A model generated the notes under the pieces. The model saw only the letters and a program-made list of their open reading frames with translations. It searched no databases and had not been told where the DNA came from. A stretch of DNA of 64,000 bases from Bacteroidaceae bacterium (lineage in GTDB: Bacteria; Bacteroidota; Bacteroidia; Bacteroidales; Bacteroidaceae). The stretch is from positions 53,312 to 117,311 of the forward strand of contig JAKSIZ010000004.1 of the NCBI GenBank assembly GCA_024398515.1. Reading direction: 5' to 3'. A program made the position numbers and the translations under genes. Of the stretch, positions 10,559-19,528 are shown piece by piece. How positions within the stretch are numbered: the first letter of the stretch is position 1; each line of letters begins with the position of its first letter.

Positions 10559-10682
10559 TCATGGTCAATATGAGATAGATAAATGAGTAGATTAACTCGG
10601 ATGGCAAATATAAATAATACTTATTCCTTTTATAAAAATAGATAATTTCTGCAAAAGTCGAGTGGTTTTCAGAAATTATTTG

Positions 10683-10690
10683 TAATTTTG
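10683..10690 (+). promoter_or_regulatory. -7 element of the YfhO-family gene
   Basis: TAATTTTG fits TAnnTTTG and is 33 bp before the chosen ATG at 10724. The -33 region (around 10661) is weak. The gap 10559-10723 is otherwise AT-rich with no further feature seen. Confidence 0.5.
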
Positions 10691-10723
10691 CACAACTTAA
10701 TAGTTAAAACCATCAAATCGAAT

Positions 10724-13228
10724 ATGAACATCAAAAAATGTTGGCCTGACGTATTGGCCATTTTAGCGTTTGTAGTTATCTCGTTCGTTTACTTCTTCCC
10801 TGCCGACACTGAGGGTAGAATACTCTATCAGCATGATGCCTCGGCTGGCAAGGGAGCAGGTGTCGAGTCGGAGCAGTATATGGCAAAGACTGGCGAACGC
10901 ACACGTTGGACAAACTCGCTGTTCTGTGGTATGCCAACCTATCAGTCGGCTCCATCTTACGATAGCAGCGACACATTCAACGCCGTGGAAAGGGCTTATC
11001 ACCTTTGGTTGCCTAATTATGTGTGGTATGTTTTTGTATCACTTTTGGGATTCTACATCCTCATGCGTGCATTCAATTTCCGCCAGTCGTTGGCAGCACT
11101 CGGGTCAATCATCTGGGCTTTTTCGAGTTATTTCTTCATCATCATCGCAGCTGGTCACATCTGGAAAGTGTGGACACTGGCTTACATACCGCCTACGATA
11201 GCCGGTCTTGTGCTTGCATATCGAGGCAAATACCTATGGGGAGCATTAGTGATGGCTGTCTTCGTGGCATTCCAAATCAAGGCAAACCACGTGCAGATGT
11301 CGTATTATTTCCTTGCAGTAATGCTCCTGATGTGGATCGCTTACCTTGTTGATACAATAAAAAACAAGACATGGAAACACTTTGCAAAGGCTACTGCTGC
11401 GTGCATCGTGGGTGGAATACTGGGAGTTGCAGTAAATGCATCGAACCTTTACCACACTTACGAATACTCGAAAGAAACGATGCGTGGCAAGAGTGAACTG
11501 AAGAAAGCCGACTCTGCCAACCAAACAAACAGCGGACTTGAACGCGACTATATCACCGCATGGAGTTATGGCGTGAGCGAGACATGGACTCTTCTCGTGC
11601 CGAATGTAAAGGGAGGAGCAAGCGTTCCTCTGTCGCAAAGCAAGGTGGCAATGGAGAAAGCGGACCCAGCATACTATCAACTCTACCAACAGATAGGACA
11701 GTATTGGGGCAATCAACCAGGCACAAGCGGTCCGGTTTACGTTGGAGCATTCGTTTTGTTCCTTTTCATTCTCGGACTCTTTATCGTAAAAGGACCGATG
11801 AAATGGGCACTTTTTGCTGCAACACTGCTGTCTATTTTCCTTGCATGGGGCAAGAACTTCATGGGATTTACCGACTTCTTCATCGACTATATACCAATGT
11901 ATGCGAAGTTCCGAACCGTTGCGTCGATACTTGTTATCGCTGAATTTACCATACCTGTGCTTGCAATCATGGCACTTAAACAATGGATCGACAATGGTTC
12001 TACTGCTCTTCGCGGTGACAAAAGGCTGAAGATTGGCTTCTGGACAGCACTCATCTTGACTGCCGGAGCATCATTCATCTTCGCAGTTGCCCCTGGTCTT
12101 TTCTTCTCACAATTCATCTCCGACAGCGAAATGCAGGCTCTCCAAGGTGGAATACCTGCAGAACAATTGTCGCCTATACTGCAAAACCTGACCGACATGC
12201 GCAAAGCGATGGTGTCGGCAGACGCATGGCGCTCATTCATTATTATTATAATAGGTGTTGCTTTGCTGCTTCTCTACAAGGGAAAGAAGATGAAAGCTAC
12301 TTATATGGTATGCAGTATCATCGTGCTTTGCCTCGTTGATATGTGGCAGATAAACAAACGATACCTTAACGACGACATGTTTGTCAGCACCATGGAACGC
12401 GACACTCCACAGCAGTTGACGGCTACCGACACGCAAATCCTGCAGGACAAATCGCTCGACTATCGTGTGCTGAACTTCGCTTCCAACACTTTCAACGAGA
12501 ACGAGACCTCGTATTATCACAAGAGTATAGGCGGTTACCACGCTGCGAAGTTGCGTCGTTACCAAGAACTCATCGAGGCACATATCGGTCCGGAAATGCA
12601 GAAAACGTCAAATGCAGTGGTTGAAAGTCGTGGAAACTTGGCTACAATCAACGGCGACAGTATATTCCCTGTGCTGAATATGCTGAATACAAAATACTTC
12701 ATCTTCCCATTGCAGGACGGACAGACTACGCCTATCATCAATCCACACGCCAATGGATGTGCATGGTTTGTTGACAAGATTCAGTATGTTGACAATGCCA
12801 ACGAGGAACTTGATGCGCTTTCTGTCATCGACCTCAAGCATGTGGCTGTTGCCGACAAGGCGTTCAAAGATGTGCTCGGAGAGGCAAAAACTGCCGATTC
12901 CACCGCTACAATTGACATCAAAGCATACGAACCGAACAAGCTGACTTACGATGTAAATTCGCAAAATGGCGGCATGATTGTGTTCTCGGAAATATATTAT
13001 CCAGGCTGGACAGCGACTGTAGATGGCAAGGAAGTTGAGTTAGGACGCGTGAACTATGTGCTTCGTGCTATGCCGATAGAGGCTGGGAAACACGAAATCG
13101 TGCTTTCATTCTTCCCTAAATCAATAGACACAACCGAAACGATAGCGTATGCAGCCCTTGCAATTTTGGCATTGGGAATCGTATTTCTTATCGTTACGGC
13201 AGTCGTAAGAGCCAAAAGAAAACAATAA
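10724..13228 (+). CDS. YfhO family multi-pass membrane protein
   Basis: The start is set at ATG 10724 (MNIKKCWPDVLAILAFV). The longer frame would begin at a TTG inside the promoter -7 box. The 834-residue protein starts with a membrane helix, then a periplasmic segment with QHDASAGKG and RTRWTNSLFCGMPTY, then about ten more helices to residue 570. A soluble C-terminal periplasmic domain (YRVLNFASNTFNENETSYY, FSEIYYPGWTATVDG) and a last helix before a basic tail follow. This matches the YfhO family, GT-C-like proteins linked to glycosylation of wall or lipid polymers in Gram-positives. Its role in Bacteroidota is unknown. Confidence 0.88.
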   Translation: MNIKKCWPDVLAILAFVVISFVYFFPADTEGRILYQHDASAGKGAGVESEQYMAKTGERTRWTNSLFCGMPTYQSAPSYDSSDTFNAVERAYHLWLPNYVWYVFVSLLGFYILMRAFNFRQSLAALGSIIWAFSSYFFIIIAAGHIWKVWTLAYIPPTIAGLVLAYRGKYLWGALVMAVFVAFQIKANHVQMSYYFLAVMLLMWIAYLVDTIKNKTWKHFAKATAACIVGGILGVAVNASNLYHTYEYSKETMRGKSELKKADSANQTNSGLERDYITAWSYGVSETWTLLVPNVKGGASVPLSQSKVAMEKADPAYYQLYQQIGQYWGNQPGTSGPVYVGAFVLFLFILGLFIVKGPMKWALFAATLLSIFLAWGKNFMGFTDFFIDYIPMYAKFRTVASILVIAEFTIPVLAIMALKQWIDNGSTALRGDKRLKIGFWTALILTAGASFIFAVAPGLFFSQFISDSEMQALQGGIPAEQLSPILQNLTDMRKAMVSADAWRSFIIIIIGVALLLLYKGKKMKATYMVCSIIVLCLVDMWQINKRYLNDDMFVSTMERDTPQQLTATDTQILQDKSLDYRVLNFASNTFNENETSYYHKSIGGYHAAKLRRYQELIEAHIGPEMQKTSNAVVESRGNLATINGDSIFPVLNMLNTKYFIFPLQDGQTTPIINPHANGCAWFVDKIQYVDNANEELDALSVIDLKHVAVADKAFKDVLGEAKTADSTATIDIKAYEPNKLTYDVNSQNGGMIVFSEIYYPGWTATVDGKEVELGRVNYVLRAMPIEAGKHEIVLSFFPKSIDTTETIAYAALAILALGIVFLIVTAVVRAKRKQ

Positions 13229-13231
13229 AAT

Positions 13232-13270
13232 CCCCTCACTAACCATCCCGAGTGGGGGATGGTTAGAGGG
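13232..13270. terminator. Strong GC-rich hairpin after the YfhO gene
   Basis: CCCTCACTAACCATCCC and GGGGGATGGTTAGAGGG form a stem of about 17 bp around a short loop. No T-run follows, so a mobile-repeat remnant is as likely as a terminator. Confidence 0.4.
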
Positions 13271-13295
13271 TAGATATCACAATTGTATATCCATC

Positions 13296-14444
13296 ATGAT
13301 AAAAATAAAAGACATAAATGCACAGATAGAATTGACTCTGCAACAGCCAGAAGTCAAAGCCGACTTCGTTTCACGCAAGTGCCACGGCCGTTTGCAACTG
13401 CCCGTAGGAAACAAAGAGTTCACAAAAACGTCGCCAGTGGTGGTCGTTAATGCCCAGTCATATCTCTATCACATAGACTTCTCGTTTGCCGAACTGTCGC
13501 AAACCGGCGAGATTGCCAACGAATTATACCGCGACGATGCCATTGAATGCTTGCAGGAACTTATCGCGAAAGGCATGATATTGTCGCTCCACGAGATTGG
13601 AAAAGGCGGCATTATCACCGCTCTGCTTGAGATGAACTTCCCCAACACGACCGGTGGAATGAAGATAAACCTCAAGGATATGGGGCCAAACCGAGTGGAA
13701 GAAATCCTCTTTGCCTGCAATCCTGGAGTCATAGTTCAAGTGGCAAGCAACGACAAAGAGAGGTTTGAAAAGGCATTGAACGACGCTGAAATATACTTCG
13801 CACGAATAGGCTACCCATGCGACAGCCGCCGTCTGGCAGTCAGAAAAGACTCGTTTGTCGAGGATTATGATATTGAAGCGTTGCGCAAAGTGTGGTGTCC
13901 CGACTTCAAAAACGAGCCTTTGATGCTCTCGTTAGGCTACACTTTCACGGGCAAAATGCCACATTGCGGGAAGTCAGGTCTCAAGGCTGCTGTGCAAAAT
14001 CCAAGCAAGGAAATGACAAAAGCACTCGAATCGGCAGGCTTCGACGTGGTTGATTTCGACGGAAAATTCGACGATTTACACCTTATTATATATAGTGACC
14101 TCGACGAAAACGTAGTTAATACCTTCATGTCGCGAGGCAACACACTTGCAATAAAGGTGCAAAAAAACGACGAAAACGTGCCTTCACGTTTCCGCGGAAT
14201 AGCGTTTGAGGAGACCGACAACATGATGCTCCGCACCCTTGCCTACCGCAAGTTGGCCATCTGGAGCCACACTGTTCCAGCCGCAACGACCACTTTCGAC
14301 GGCCGACACCTGCAACTCGACGGCATACTTGAAGCCTCAATCTTCCCTGAACAGTGGGGTTGGTATCCCGAAAACCGCACTGACGAAGTGTCGCCTTGGA
14401 TAGAACTTTTCATCAATGCAAGCGAATGTTTGAAGCGTTTTTAA
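13296..14444 (+). CDS. PurL-like protein: AIR-synthase C-domain plus degenerate glutaminase domain
   Basis: This 382-residue protein aligns by eye with the C-terminal third of phosphoribosylformylglycinamidine synthase. Residues 60-200 resemble the AIRS C-terminal domain (MILSLHEIGKGGIITALLEM matches the PurL HDRSDGG region). Residues 225-382 resemble the class I amidotransferase, with FDVVDFDGKFDDL and a closing SPWIELFINASECL like the PurL end SPWMRIFRNAR. The nucleophile motif GVCNGCQ and the catalytic His/Glu region are not recognisable, so glutaminase activity is unlikely. A full purL is presumably elsewhere. This could be a regulatory paralogue or a relic under drift; the frame is fully open over 1.1 kb, which argues for function. 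Its end overlaps the first chromate-transporter gene. Confidence 0.6.
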   Translation: MIKIKDINAQIELTLQQPEVKADFVSRKCHGRLQLPVGNKEFTKTSPVVVVNAQSYLYHIDFSFAELSQTGEIANELYRDDAIECLQELIAKGMILSLHEIGKGGIITALLEMNFPNTTGGMKINLKDMGPNRVEEILFACNPGVIVQVASNDKERFEKALNDAEIYFARIGYPCDSRRLAVRKDSFVEDYDIEALRKVWCPDFKNEPLMLSLGYTFTGKMPHCGKSGLKAAVQNPSKEMTKALESAGFDVVDFDGKFDDLHLIIYSDLDENVVNTFMSRGNTLAIKVQKNDENVPSRFRGIAFEETDNMMLRTLAYRKLAIWSHTVPAATTTFDGRHLQLDGILEASIFPEQWGWYPENRTDEVSPWIELFINASECLKRF

Positions 14445-14953
14445 CCTTTTTCAAGATAGGACTCTTCACAATCGGTGGCGGATATGCCATGATTCCAATG
14501 ATAGAAGAAGAGGTTGTGAGGAAGCGCAACTGGGTAAGTCGCGAGGAATTTCTCGACCTTATTGCCATTGCACAAACGTGTCCAGGCGTGTTTGCCATCA
14601 ATATCAGCATCTTCATCGGCTATAAGATTAAGCGTACACCATGCGCTTTAGTGGCAAGTCTCGGCACTGCACTGCCTTCATTCCTCATTATTCTTCTCAT
14701 CGCAATGTTCTTCTACCAGTTCCAGGACAACCGTGTGATCAATGCAATCTTCCAAGGTCTGCGACCTGCAGTAACGGCTTTGGTGGCAATACCGGTGTTT
14801 ACGCTTGCACGAAATGCACACATAAACCTTGCAAACTGTTGGATTCCGTTGGTTACAGGCGTATTGATTGCCTTCCTCGGCATCTCTCCAATACTGATTA
14901 TCATAGCGGCTGGAGTGGCTGGGTTCGTGTATGGAAAATACTTCAAAGAATGA
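14426..14953 (+). CDS. Chromate transporter, first half (ChrA family)
   Basis: The start is ATG 14426 (MFEAFLTFFKIGLFTIGGGYAMIPM), overlapping the previous gene by 19 bp. The 175-residue protein is a single CHR domain. The FTIGGGYAMIPMIEEEVV motif, then GVFAINISIFIGYK, then helices to the end are typical. Short-chain ChrA proteins work as pairs of half-size subunits with opposite topology, and the second half follows with a 4-bp ATGA overlap. Whether chromate is the real substrate is not shown; many family members have no tested substrate. Confidence 0.92.
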   Translation: MFEAFLTFFKIGLFTIGGGYAMIPMIEEEVVRKRNWVSREEFLDLIAIAQTCPGVFAINISIFIGYKIKRTPCALVASLGTALPSFLIILLIAMFFYQFQDNRVINAIFQGLRPAVTALVAIPVFTLARNAHINLANCWIPLVTGVLIAFLGISPILIIIAAGVAGFVYGKYFKE

Positions 14954-15522
14954 TATACTTACTGCTTTTCATAACGTTTTTTCAGATAGGCCTCTTTGGT
15001 TTTGGCGGCGGATACGGCATGTTGTCGCTGATTCAGAGCGAAGTGGTGACGCATCATCACTGGATGACGTCGGGCGAATTTGCCGATATAGTTGCAATCT
15101 CGCAGATGACGCCTGGACCGATTGGCATCAACTCTGCCACGTATTGTGGCTTTACGGCAGTGAAGACGGCTGGCGGAAGCGAACTGATGTGCTTTCTCGG
15201 AAGCCTCACGGCAACGTTTGCCCTCGTCTTGCCGTCGTTTATACTGATGCTGCTCATCGTAAAGTTTTTCATGAAATATAAGGAACATGTTGCAGTGCAA
15301 AACGTATTCGAGGGACTTCGTCCTGTGGTCGTAGGTCTGCTCATAGCCGCATTCCTCATGCTCTGCAACGCCGACAACTTCTCCACGCCATCCAATCCGT
15401 GGCACTTCTACATCAGCCTCGGCATCTTCATCTTCGCATTCATTGGCGTGAAGGTGAAGCGCATTTCAATCATCCGCATACTCCTCCTCAGCGGCCTTGC
15501 AGGGTTGCTGCTGTTCTATTGA
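14950..15522 (+). CDS. Chromate transporter, second half (ChrA family)
   Basis: Begins at ATG 14950 within the stop of the first half (ATGA), so the two are translationally coupled. The 190-residue protein repeats the same motif (FGFGGGYGMLSLIQSEVV) and QMTPGPIGINSATYCGF, followed by membrane helices to the C-terminus LAGLLLFY. It is paralogous to the preceding gene, and the two probably form a heteromeric inner-membrane transporter. Confidence 0.92.
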   Translation: MIYLLLFITFFQIGLFGFGGGYGMLSLIQSEVVTHHHWMTSGEFADIVAISQMTPGPIGINSATYCGFTAVKTAGGSELMCFLGSLTATFALVLPSFILMLLIVKFFMKYKEHVAVQNVFEGLRPVVVGLLIAAFLMLCNADNFSTPSNPWHFYISLGIFIFAFIGVKVKRISIIRILLLSGLAGLLLFY

Positions 15523-15545
15523 CGCATTGCGCGGAACGAGACCAA

Positions 15546-15557
15546 CGGATAAATCCG
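15546..15557. repeat. Short palindrome CGGATAAATCCG
   Basis: A 12-bp inverted repeat just before triplet locus B. The reverse complement (CGGATTTATCCG) is the core of the hairpin between proB and proA at 19533-19544, so the same motif occurs twice in intergenic DNA. Confidence 0.4.
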
Positions 15558-15604
15558 GCGGAACGATTGTTCCCGTTTCTTGGATTGAACGCTTAACTCC
15601 GCCA

Positions 15605-15667
15605 AACATTGCTGCAATGTTCGAGTCAACATTGCTCCAATGTTCGGACCAACATTGCTGCAATGTT
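15605..15667. repeat. Triplet of 17-bp palindromes, locus B (AACATTG family)
   Basis: Units lie at 15605-15621, 15628-15644 and 15651-15667 with 6-bp spacers CGAGTC and CGGACC. The middle unit has one altered centre (CTC). The triplet is flanked by TTGAACGCTTAACT on the left and a diverged inverted match (ACTTAAACGCTCGA) on the right. It lies between the chromate transporter and nadB, both on the plus strand; the rest of the 304-bp gap holds the nadB promoter. Confidence 0.9.
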
Positions 15668-15770
15668 TTTCCGACTTAAACGCTCGACCCTGAAACCCAT
15701 AAAGCACGAGTGCCAAACTTTGACCAAACAACTTTTTTCACACAATCGAAGAATTATTTCCCCTTTTTTG

Positions 15771-15800
15771 TTTGGAATAGGAAAAAAATGCCTAAATTTG
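15771..15800 (+). promoter_or_regulatory. nadB promoter
   Basis: TTTG at 15771-15774 (another TTTG at 15767) and TAAATTTG at 15793-15800, 26 bp before the nadB ATG. The spacing is 18 or 22 bp depending on which TTTG is used. Confidence 0.6.
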
Positions 15801-15826
15801 CACAACGATAAACCGAAATAAGCATA

Positions 15827-17455
15827 ATGGTACGCAAATATGATTTCCTCATCATCGGTTCAGGTGTAGCCGGAATGAGCTGCGCCCTCAAGTTGGCAAG
15901 GGCACAGAAAGGGAAGATTGCCATACTGTGTAAGACAACTATCGAGGAGGCAAACACCGCCAAGGCACAAGGCGGAATAGCATCAGTAACCAACCTTCAG
16001 GTCGATGACTTCGACAAGCACATCAAGGACACGATGATTGCAGGCGACTACATCAGCGACCCCGAGGCAGTAAATCAAGTGGTGCGCAATGCTCCGGCGC
16101 AAATTCAGGAACTGTTGCAATGGGGAGTGAACTTCGACAAGACCGATGATGGCAAGTTCGATTTGCATAAAGAAGGCGGCCACAGCGAGTTTCGCATACT
16201 GCATCATGCCGACGATACGGGTGCCGAGATACAGCGAGGACTGATAGCAGCAGTGAGGGAACACCCCGACATTGACGTGCTCGACCATCATTTTGCCGTT
16301 GAAATCATCACGCAACACCACTTGGGGCATCGCGTCACACGCCGCACTCCCGACAAGGAATGCTATGGCGCATACGTAATCAACCCCACAACTCAGAAGA
16401 TTGATACATACTTGGCAAAGGTTACAATAATGGCTACGGGCGGTAGCTGTGCGGTGTATAAGACCACGACAAATCCCGAAATATCAACCGGTGACGGTAT
16501 TGCAATGGTATATCGTGCGAAGGGTACGGTAAAGGATATGGAGTTTGTGCAGTTCCATCCCACTGCTTTATACAACCCAAAAGAGACACATCCGGCATAT
16601 CTTATCACCGAGGCAATGCGCGGATACGGCGGAATACTGCGACTTCCAACGGGAGAAGAGTTCATGCAGAAGTACGATGAACGCCTTTCACTCGCACCTC
16701 GCGACATAGTTGCACGTGCAATCGACAAGGAGATGAAGATTCATGCCATCGATCATGTGTGTCTTGACGTGACACATAAAGACCCAGAAGAGACGAAACA
16801 TCACTTCCCTAACATCTATCATAAGTGTCTCAGCCTTGGCATTGACATCACGAAGGAGTATATTCCAGTGGTGCCTTGCGCCCATTATATGTGTGGCGGC
16901 ATCAAGGTTGACCTCAATGCTGAGTCGAGCATAAAGCGCCTCTACGCCATCGGTGAATGCTCATGCACCGGACTTCACGGCGGAAACCGACTGGCAAGCA
17001 ACTCGCTCATCGAGGCTGTAGTGTATGCCGATGCGGCAGCAAAACACATACTTGAGGTCATCGATACATACGATTTCAACGAGAATGTGCCTGAATGGAA
17101 CGATGAAGGAACGCTGACCAACGAGGAGAAAGTGCTCATAGCACAGGATGCAAAGGAAGTGGAAGAGATAATGAGTACGTATGTAGGCATAGTCAGAAGC
17201 GACCTCCGACTGCATCGGGCATGGGAACGACTCGACCTTCTATACGAGGAAACCGAACATTTGTTCAAGCGTGTGAAGGCAACACGAGACATCTGTGAGC
17301 TCCGCAACATGATCAATGTGGGCTATCTCATCACTCGCCAGGCATTGGAACGTAAGGAAAGTCGCGGACTTCATTTCACCATCGACTACGAGAAACATGC
17401 ACTCGACAATGCTGCAGAGTCGCATATTCCGAAGAGTTGGCGCAACGATTATTAA
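15827..17455 (+). CDS. nadB: L-aspartate oxidase
   Basis: Oxidises L-aspartate to iminoaspartate, which NadA (encoded near 35 kb) condenses to quinolinate. The 542-residue flavoprotein has the FAD dinucleotide-binding motif FLIIGSGVAGMSCALKLA at the N-terminus, then NTAKAQGGIASV, the FAD-linked HGGNRLASNSLIEAVV region and the C-terminal helical domain of the succinate dehydrogenase/fumarate reductase flavoprotein family. The catalytic-site segments GGHSEFRILHHAD and CAHYMCGGI are present. It is separated from argR by a small hairpin, so it may be monocistronic. Confidence 0.96.
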   Translation: MVRKYDFLIIGSGVAGMSCALKLARAQKGKIAILCKTTIEEANTAKAQGGIASVTNLQVDDFDKHIKDTMIAGDYISDPEAVNQVVRNAPAQIQELLQWGVNFDKTDDGKFDLHKEGGHSEFRILHHADDTGAEIQRGLIAAVREHPDIDVLDHHFAVEIITQHHLGHRVTRRTPDKECYGAYVINPTTQKIDTYLAKVTIMATGGSCAVYKTTTNPEISTGDGIAMVYRAKGTVKDMEFVQFHPTALYNPKETHPAYLITEAMRGYGGILRLPTGEEFMQKYDERLSLAPRDIVARAIDKEMKIHAIDHVCLDVTHKDPEETKHHFPNIYHKCLSLGIDITKEYIPVVPCAHYMCGGIKVDLNAESSIKRLYAIGECSCTGLHGGNRLASNSLIEAVVYADAAAKHILEVIDTYDFNENVPEWNDEGTLTNEEKVLIAQDAKEVEEIMSTYVGIVRSDLRLHRAWERLDLLYEETEHLFKRVKATRDICELRNMINVGYLITRQALERKESRGLHFTIDYEKHALDNAAESHIPKSWRNDY

Positions 17456-17461
17456 CCGTCA

Positions 17462-17480
17462 ATGCCATGATAGATGGCAT
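17462..17480 (+). terminator. Weak terminator hairpin after nadB
   Basis: ATGCCAT and ATGGCAT form a 7-bp stem with a 5-nt loop, followed by a T-rich stretch (GTTTTTTGG, 17488-17496). It also overlaps the leader of the argR-like gene. Confidence 0.35.
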
Positions 17481-17509
17481 TTCAAACGTTTTTTGGATAA
17501 CAACACTAT

Positions 17510-17893
17510 ATGAAGTCAAAGAATTATAGGCTTGATTTGCTGCGCATGATACTGTCAAACCAGGAGCATGATAGTCAGCAGAGTTTGTTGCAAGCACTTA
17601 AAGATGCGGGCCTCAACAGCACGCAAACCACTCTCAGCCGCGACCTCAGAACACTGAAAGTGGTAAAGGTCATGGGGGCAAATGGTAAGTTCTACGCATT
17701 GCCAGAGGGGAAAAACTATAGGCGAGTGTTTAGCAACAACGTAAATATAGCAGCAGAAAAGCCAGCGAATGCGAATGCCGACGAATCTGAAATGGCATCT
17801 ATTTGCCGGCAGTTAGCCACGATTGGCAAGCAATTTGCCGACCTCGGACTGCAACTCACGGCACTAAGCAACGAACTCGCAAAGAAAATATGA
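17510..17893 (+). CDS. ArgR-like regulator with a replaced C-terminal domain
   Basis: Residues 1-75 form a normal ArgR winged-helix DNA-binding domain (DSQQSLLQALKDAGLNSTQ, TTLSRDLRTLKVVKV, YALPEG). ArgR is normally about 150 residues, with a C-terminal hexamerisation and arginine-binding domain containing a GTIAGDDT-type motif. Here the protein stops at 127 residues, and the C-terminus is a low-complexity linker (AEKPANANADE) followed by a short amphipathic helix (ICRQLATIGKQFADLGLQL). The arginine-sensing part is therefore missing. It stands directly before proC-proB-proA, so it may regulate proline or arginine synthesis in an arginine-independent way. Confidence 0.8.
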   Translation: MKSKNYRLDLLRMILSNQEHDSQQSLLQALKDAGLNSTQTTLSRDLRTLKVVKVMGANGKFYALPEGKNYRRVFSNNVNIAAEKPANANADESEMASICRQLATIGKQFADLGLQLTALSNELAKKI

Positions 17894-17930
17894 GAATAGT
17901 AAATGTTCCATATTGTAAATAAATCGTAAT

Positions 17931-17951
17931 TTGTAAATTGTAAATTGTAAA
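17931..17951 (+). repeat. Three tandem copies of the heptamer TTGTAAA before proC
   Basis: Perfect 7-bp copies at 17931, 17938 and 17945 end 8 nt before the proC start codon. They occupy the translation-initiation region, so copy-number change would alter leader length. Confidence 0.7.
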
Positions 17952-17959
17952 TAATAAAT

Positions 17960-18754
17960 ATGAATATTGCAGTAATTGGCGCAGGGAACATGGGTGGTTC
18001 AACCGTTCTCGGAATGTTGAAATCACCGTCGATAAAGGCTACAGACATCGTTGTGTCCGATCCAAACAAGATGGTTTTGGACAAGTTTCAGGACAAAGTA
18101 AAGGTCACTACCGACAACTCTGAGGCAGCCGACGGGGCTGACATAGTGATGGTCTTCGTCAAACCGTGGCTCGTCGAAAAGGTTTTGATGGGCATAAAAC
18201 CAGTATTAGACTACTCGCGACAAATGCTTGTAGTGGTTGCCGCCGGAGTGAAAGGCAGTCAGATTTCCGAATGGATGCGCAAGGAAATAGATGGAAAAGT
18301 GCAGGAACCGACATTTTTCAGCGCAATACCTAACATTGCAATAGAGATAAGAAAGAGCGTGACGTTTGTCGTTCCGTTCAATGCTAACGCAGAACAGACA
18401 GCAAAGATAAAGGGATTGTTCGATGAAATGGGCGAGACTTTTATTGTAGAAGAACGTCTGTTGGGCGCAGGAACAATGCTCGCATCATGTGGTCTTGCCT
18501 ATGCCATGCGTTATGCACGTGCCGCATCCGAGGGTGGCGTAGAGATGGGATTTTACCCGAAAGACGCACAAAAGATAGTGCTTCAAACCATGATTGGGGC
18601 GGCAGAACTGCTGCAGTCGTCGGGCGAACACCCTGAAAGTGCGATAGACAAAGTGACAACTCCAGGCGGAATAACCATCAAGGGACTCAACGCAATGGAA
18701 CACGCTGGATTTACAAGTGCGGTAATCAAGGGACTTAAAGCAGGGTTGGAATGA
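17960..18754 (+). CDS. proC: Pyrroline-5-carboxylate reductase
   Basis: Last step of proline synthesis, reducing pyrroline-5-carboxylate with NAD(P)H. The 264-residue protein has the Rossmann motif IAVIGAGNMGGSTVLGML at the N-terminus, VKPWLVEKV, and the C-terminal signature region DKVTTPGGITIKGLNAME. The stop overlaps the proB start by 4 bp (ATGA). It is the first of a proC-proB-proA cluster that holds the full route from glutamate. Confidence 0.97.
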   Translation: MNIAVIGAGNMGGSTVLGMLKSPSIKATDIVVSDPNKMVLDKFQDKVKVTTDNSEAADGADIVMVFVKPWLVEKVLMGIKPVLDYSRQMLVVVAAGVKGSQISEWMRKEIDGKVQEPTFFSAIPNIAIEIRKSVTFVVPFNANAEQTAKIKGLFDEMGETFIVEERLLGAGTMLASCGLAYAMRYARAASEGGVEMGFYPKDAQKIVLQTMIGAAELLQSSGEHPESAIDKVTTPGGITIKGLNAMEHAGFTSAVIKGLKAGLE

Positions 18755-19515
18755 AAAGAATTGTGGTAAAAGTGGGCAGCAACGTGCTGACTCGTGAAGA
18801 CGGAAAGCTTGACATCACGCGAATGTCTGACCTTGTTGACCAGATAGCATGGCTCAAGGAGAATGGTTATGAGGTTATTCTCGTGTCGAGTGGTGCCGTG
18901 GCTTGTGGTAAGAGAGAACTTAAAATCGAGCATAAACTCGACAGTGTTGAGCAACGACAGTTGTTTTCGGCAATGGGACAAGCGAAGCTGATGAACCTTT
19001 ATTACGACCTTTTCCGTGAATATGGCTTGCATGTGGGACAGGTTTTGACGATGAAAGAGAACTTTCTTGCCGAACGGCAATACAATAATCAGCGTGCATG
19101 TATGGAGGTTATGCTTGAGAATGGCGTTGTGCCTATAGTCAACGAGAACGACACAGTGTGCGTGACTGAGCTGATGTTTACCGACAACGATGAACTTTCA
19201 GGGCTTATAGCAAAGATGATGAAAGCCGAGATGTTGATACTGCTGAGCAACATCGACGGACTTTATAACGGCAATCCTTCTGACCCAGAAAGCACAGTGA
19301 TACGCAAAGTGACGGTCGGCGATGATGCTTCAAAGTATATCCAGTCGTCAAAAAGCAGCAAGGGAAGAGGCGGCATGGAGTCGAAATTCAACACTGCAAG
19401 CGAAGTTGCCAAGGCAGGGATGCAGGTGTTCATAGCCAATGGAAAGACCGATAACATCCTTATCAACATTCTCACTCACCCAGAAGAAGCCGTCTTCACC
19501 GAGTTTAGCAAATAA
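18751..19515 (+). CDS. proB: Glutamate 5-kinase
   Basis: Phosphorylates glutamate to the gamma-glutamyl phosphate used by ProA. The 254 residues cover only the amino-acid kinase domain; the C-terminal PUA domain found in the E. coli enzyme is absent, as in many bacteria. The nucleotide-binding start IVVKVGSNVLTREDGK, VSSGAVACG, ENDTV and the GRGGMESKFNTASEVAKAG motif are all visible. Overlaps proC by 4 bp. Confidence 0.97.
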   Translation: MKRIVVKVGSNVLTREDGKLDITRMSDLVDQIAWLKENGYEVILVSSGAVACGKRELKIEHKLDSVEQRQLFSAMGQAKLMNLYYDLFREYGLHVGQVLTMKENFLAERQYNNQRACMEVMLENGVVPIVNENDTVCVTELMFTDNDELSGLIAKMMKAEMLILLSNIDGLYNGNPSDPESTVIRKVTVGDDASKYIQSSKSSKGRGGMESKFNTASEVAKAGMQVFIANGKTDNILINILTHPEEAVFTEFSK

Positions 19516-19528
19516 AAAAGCCACCGTT

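Noticed and set aside
10688-10724. TTG start for the YfhO protein
   Set aside because: It is part of the -7 promoter element TAATTTTG, so it cannot be in the mRNA.
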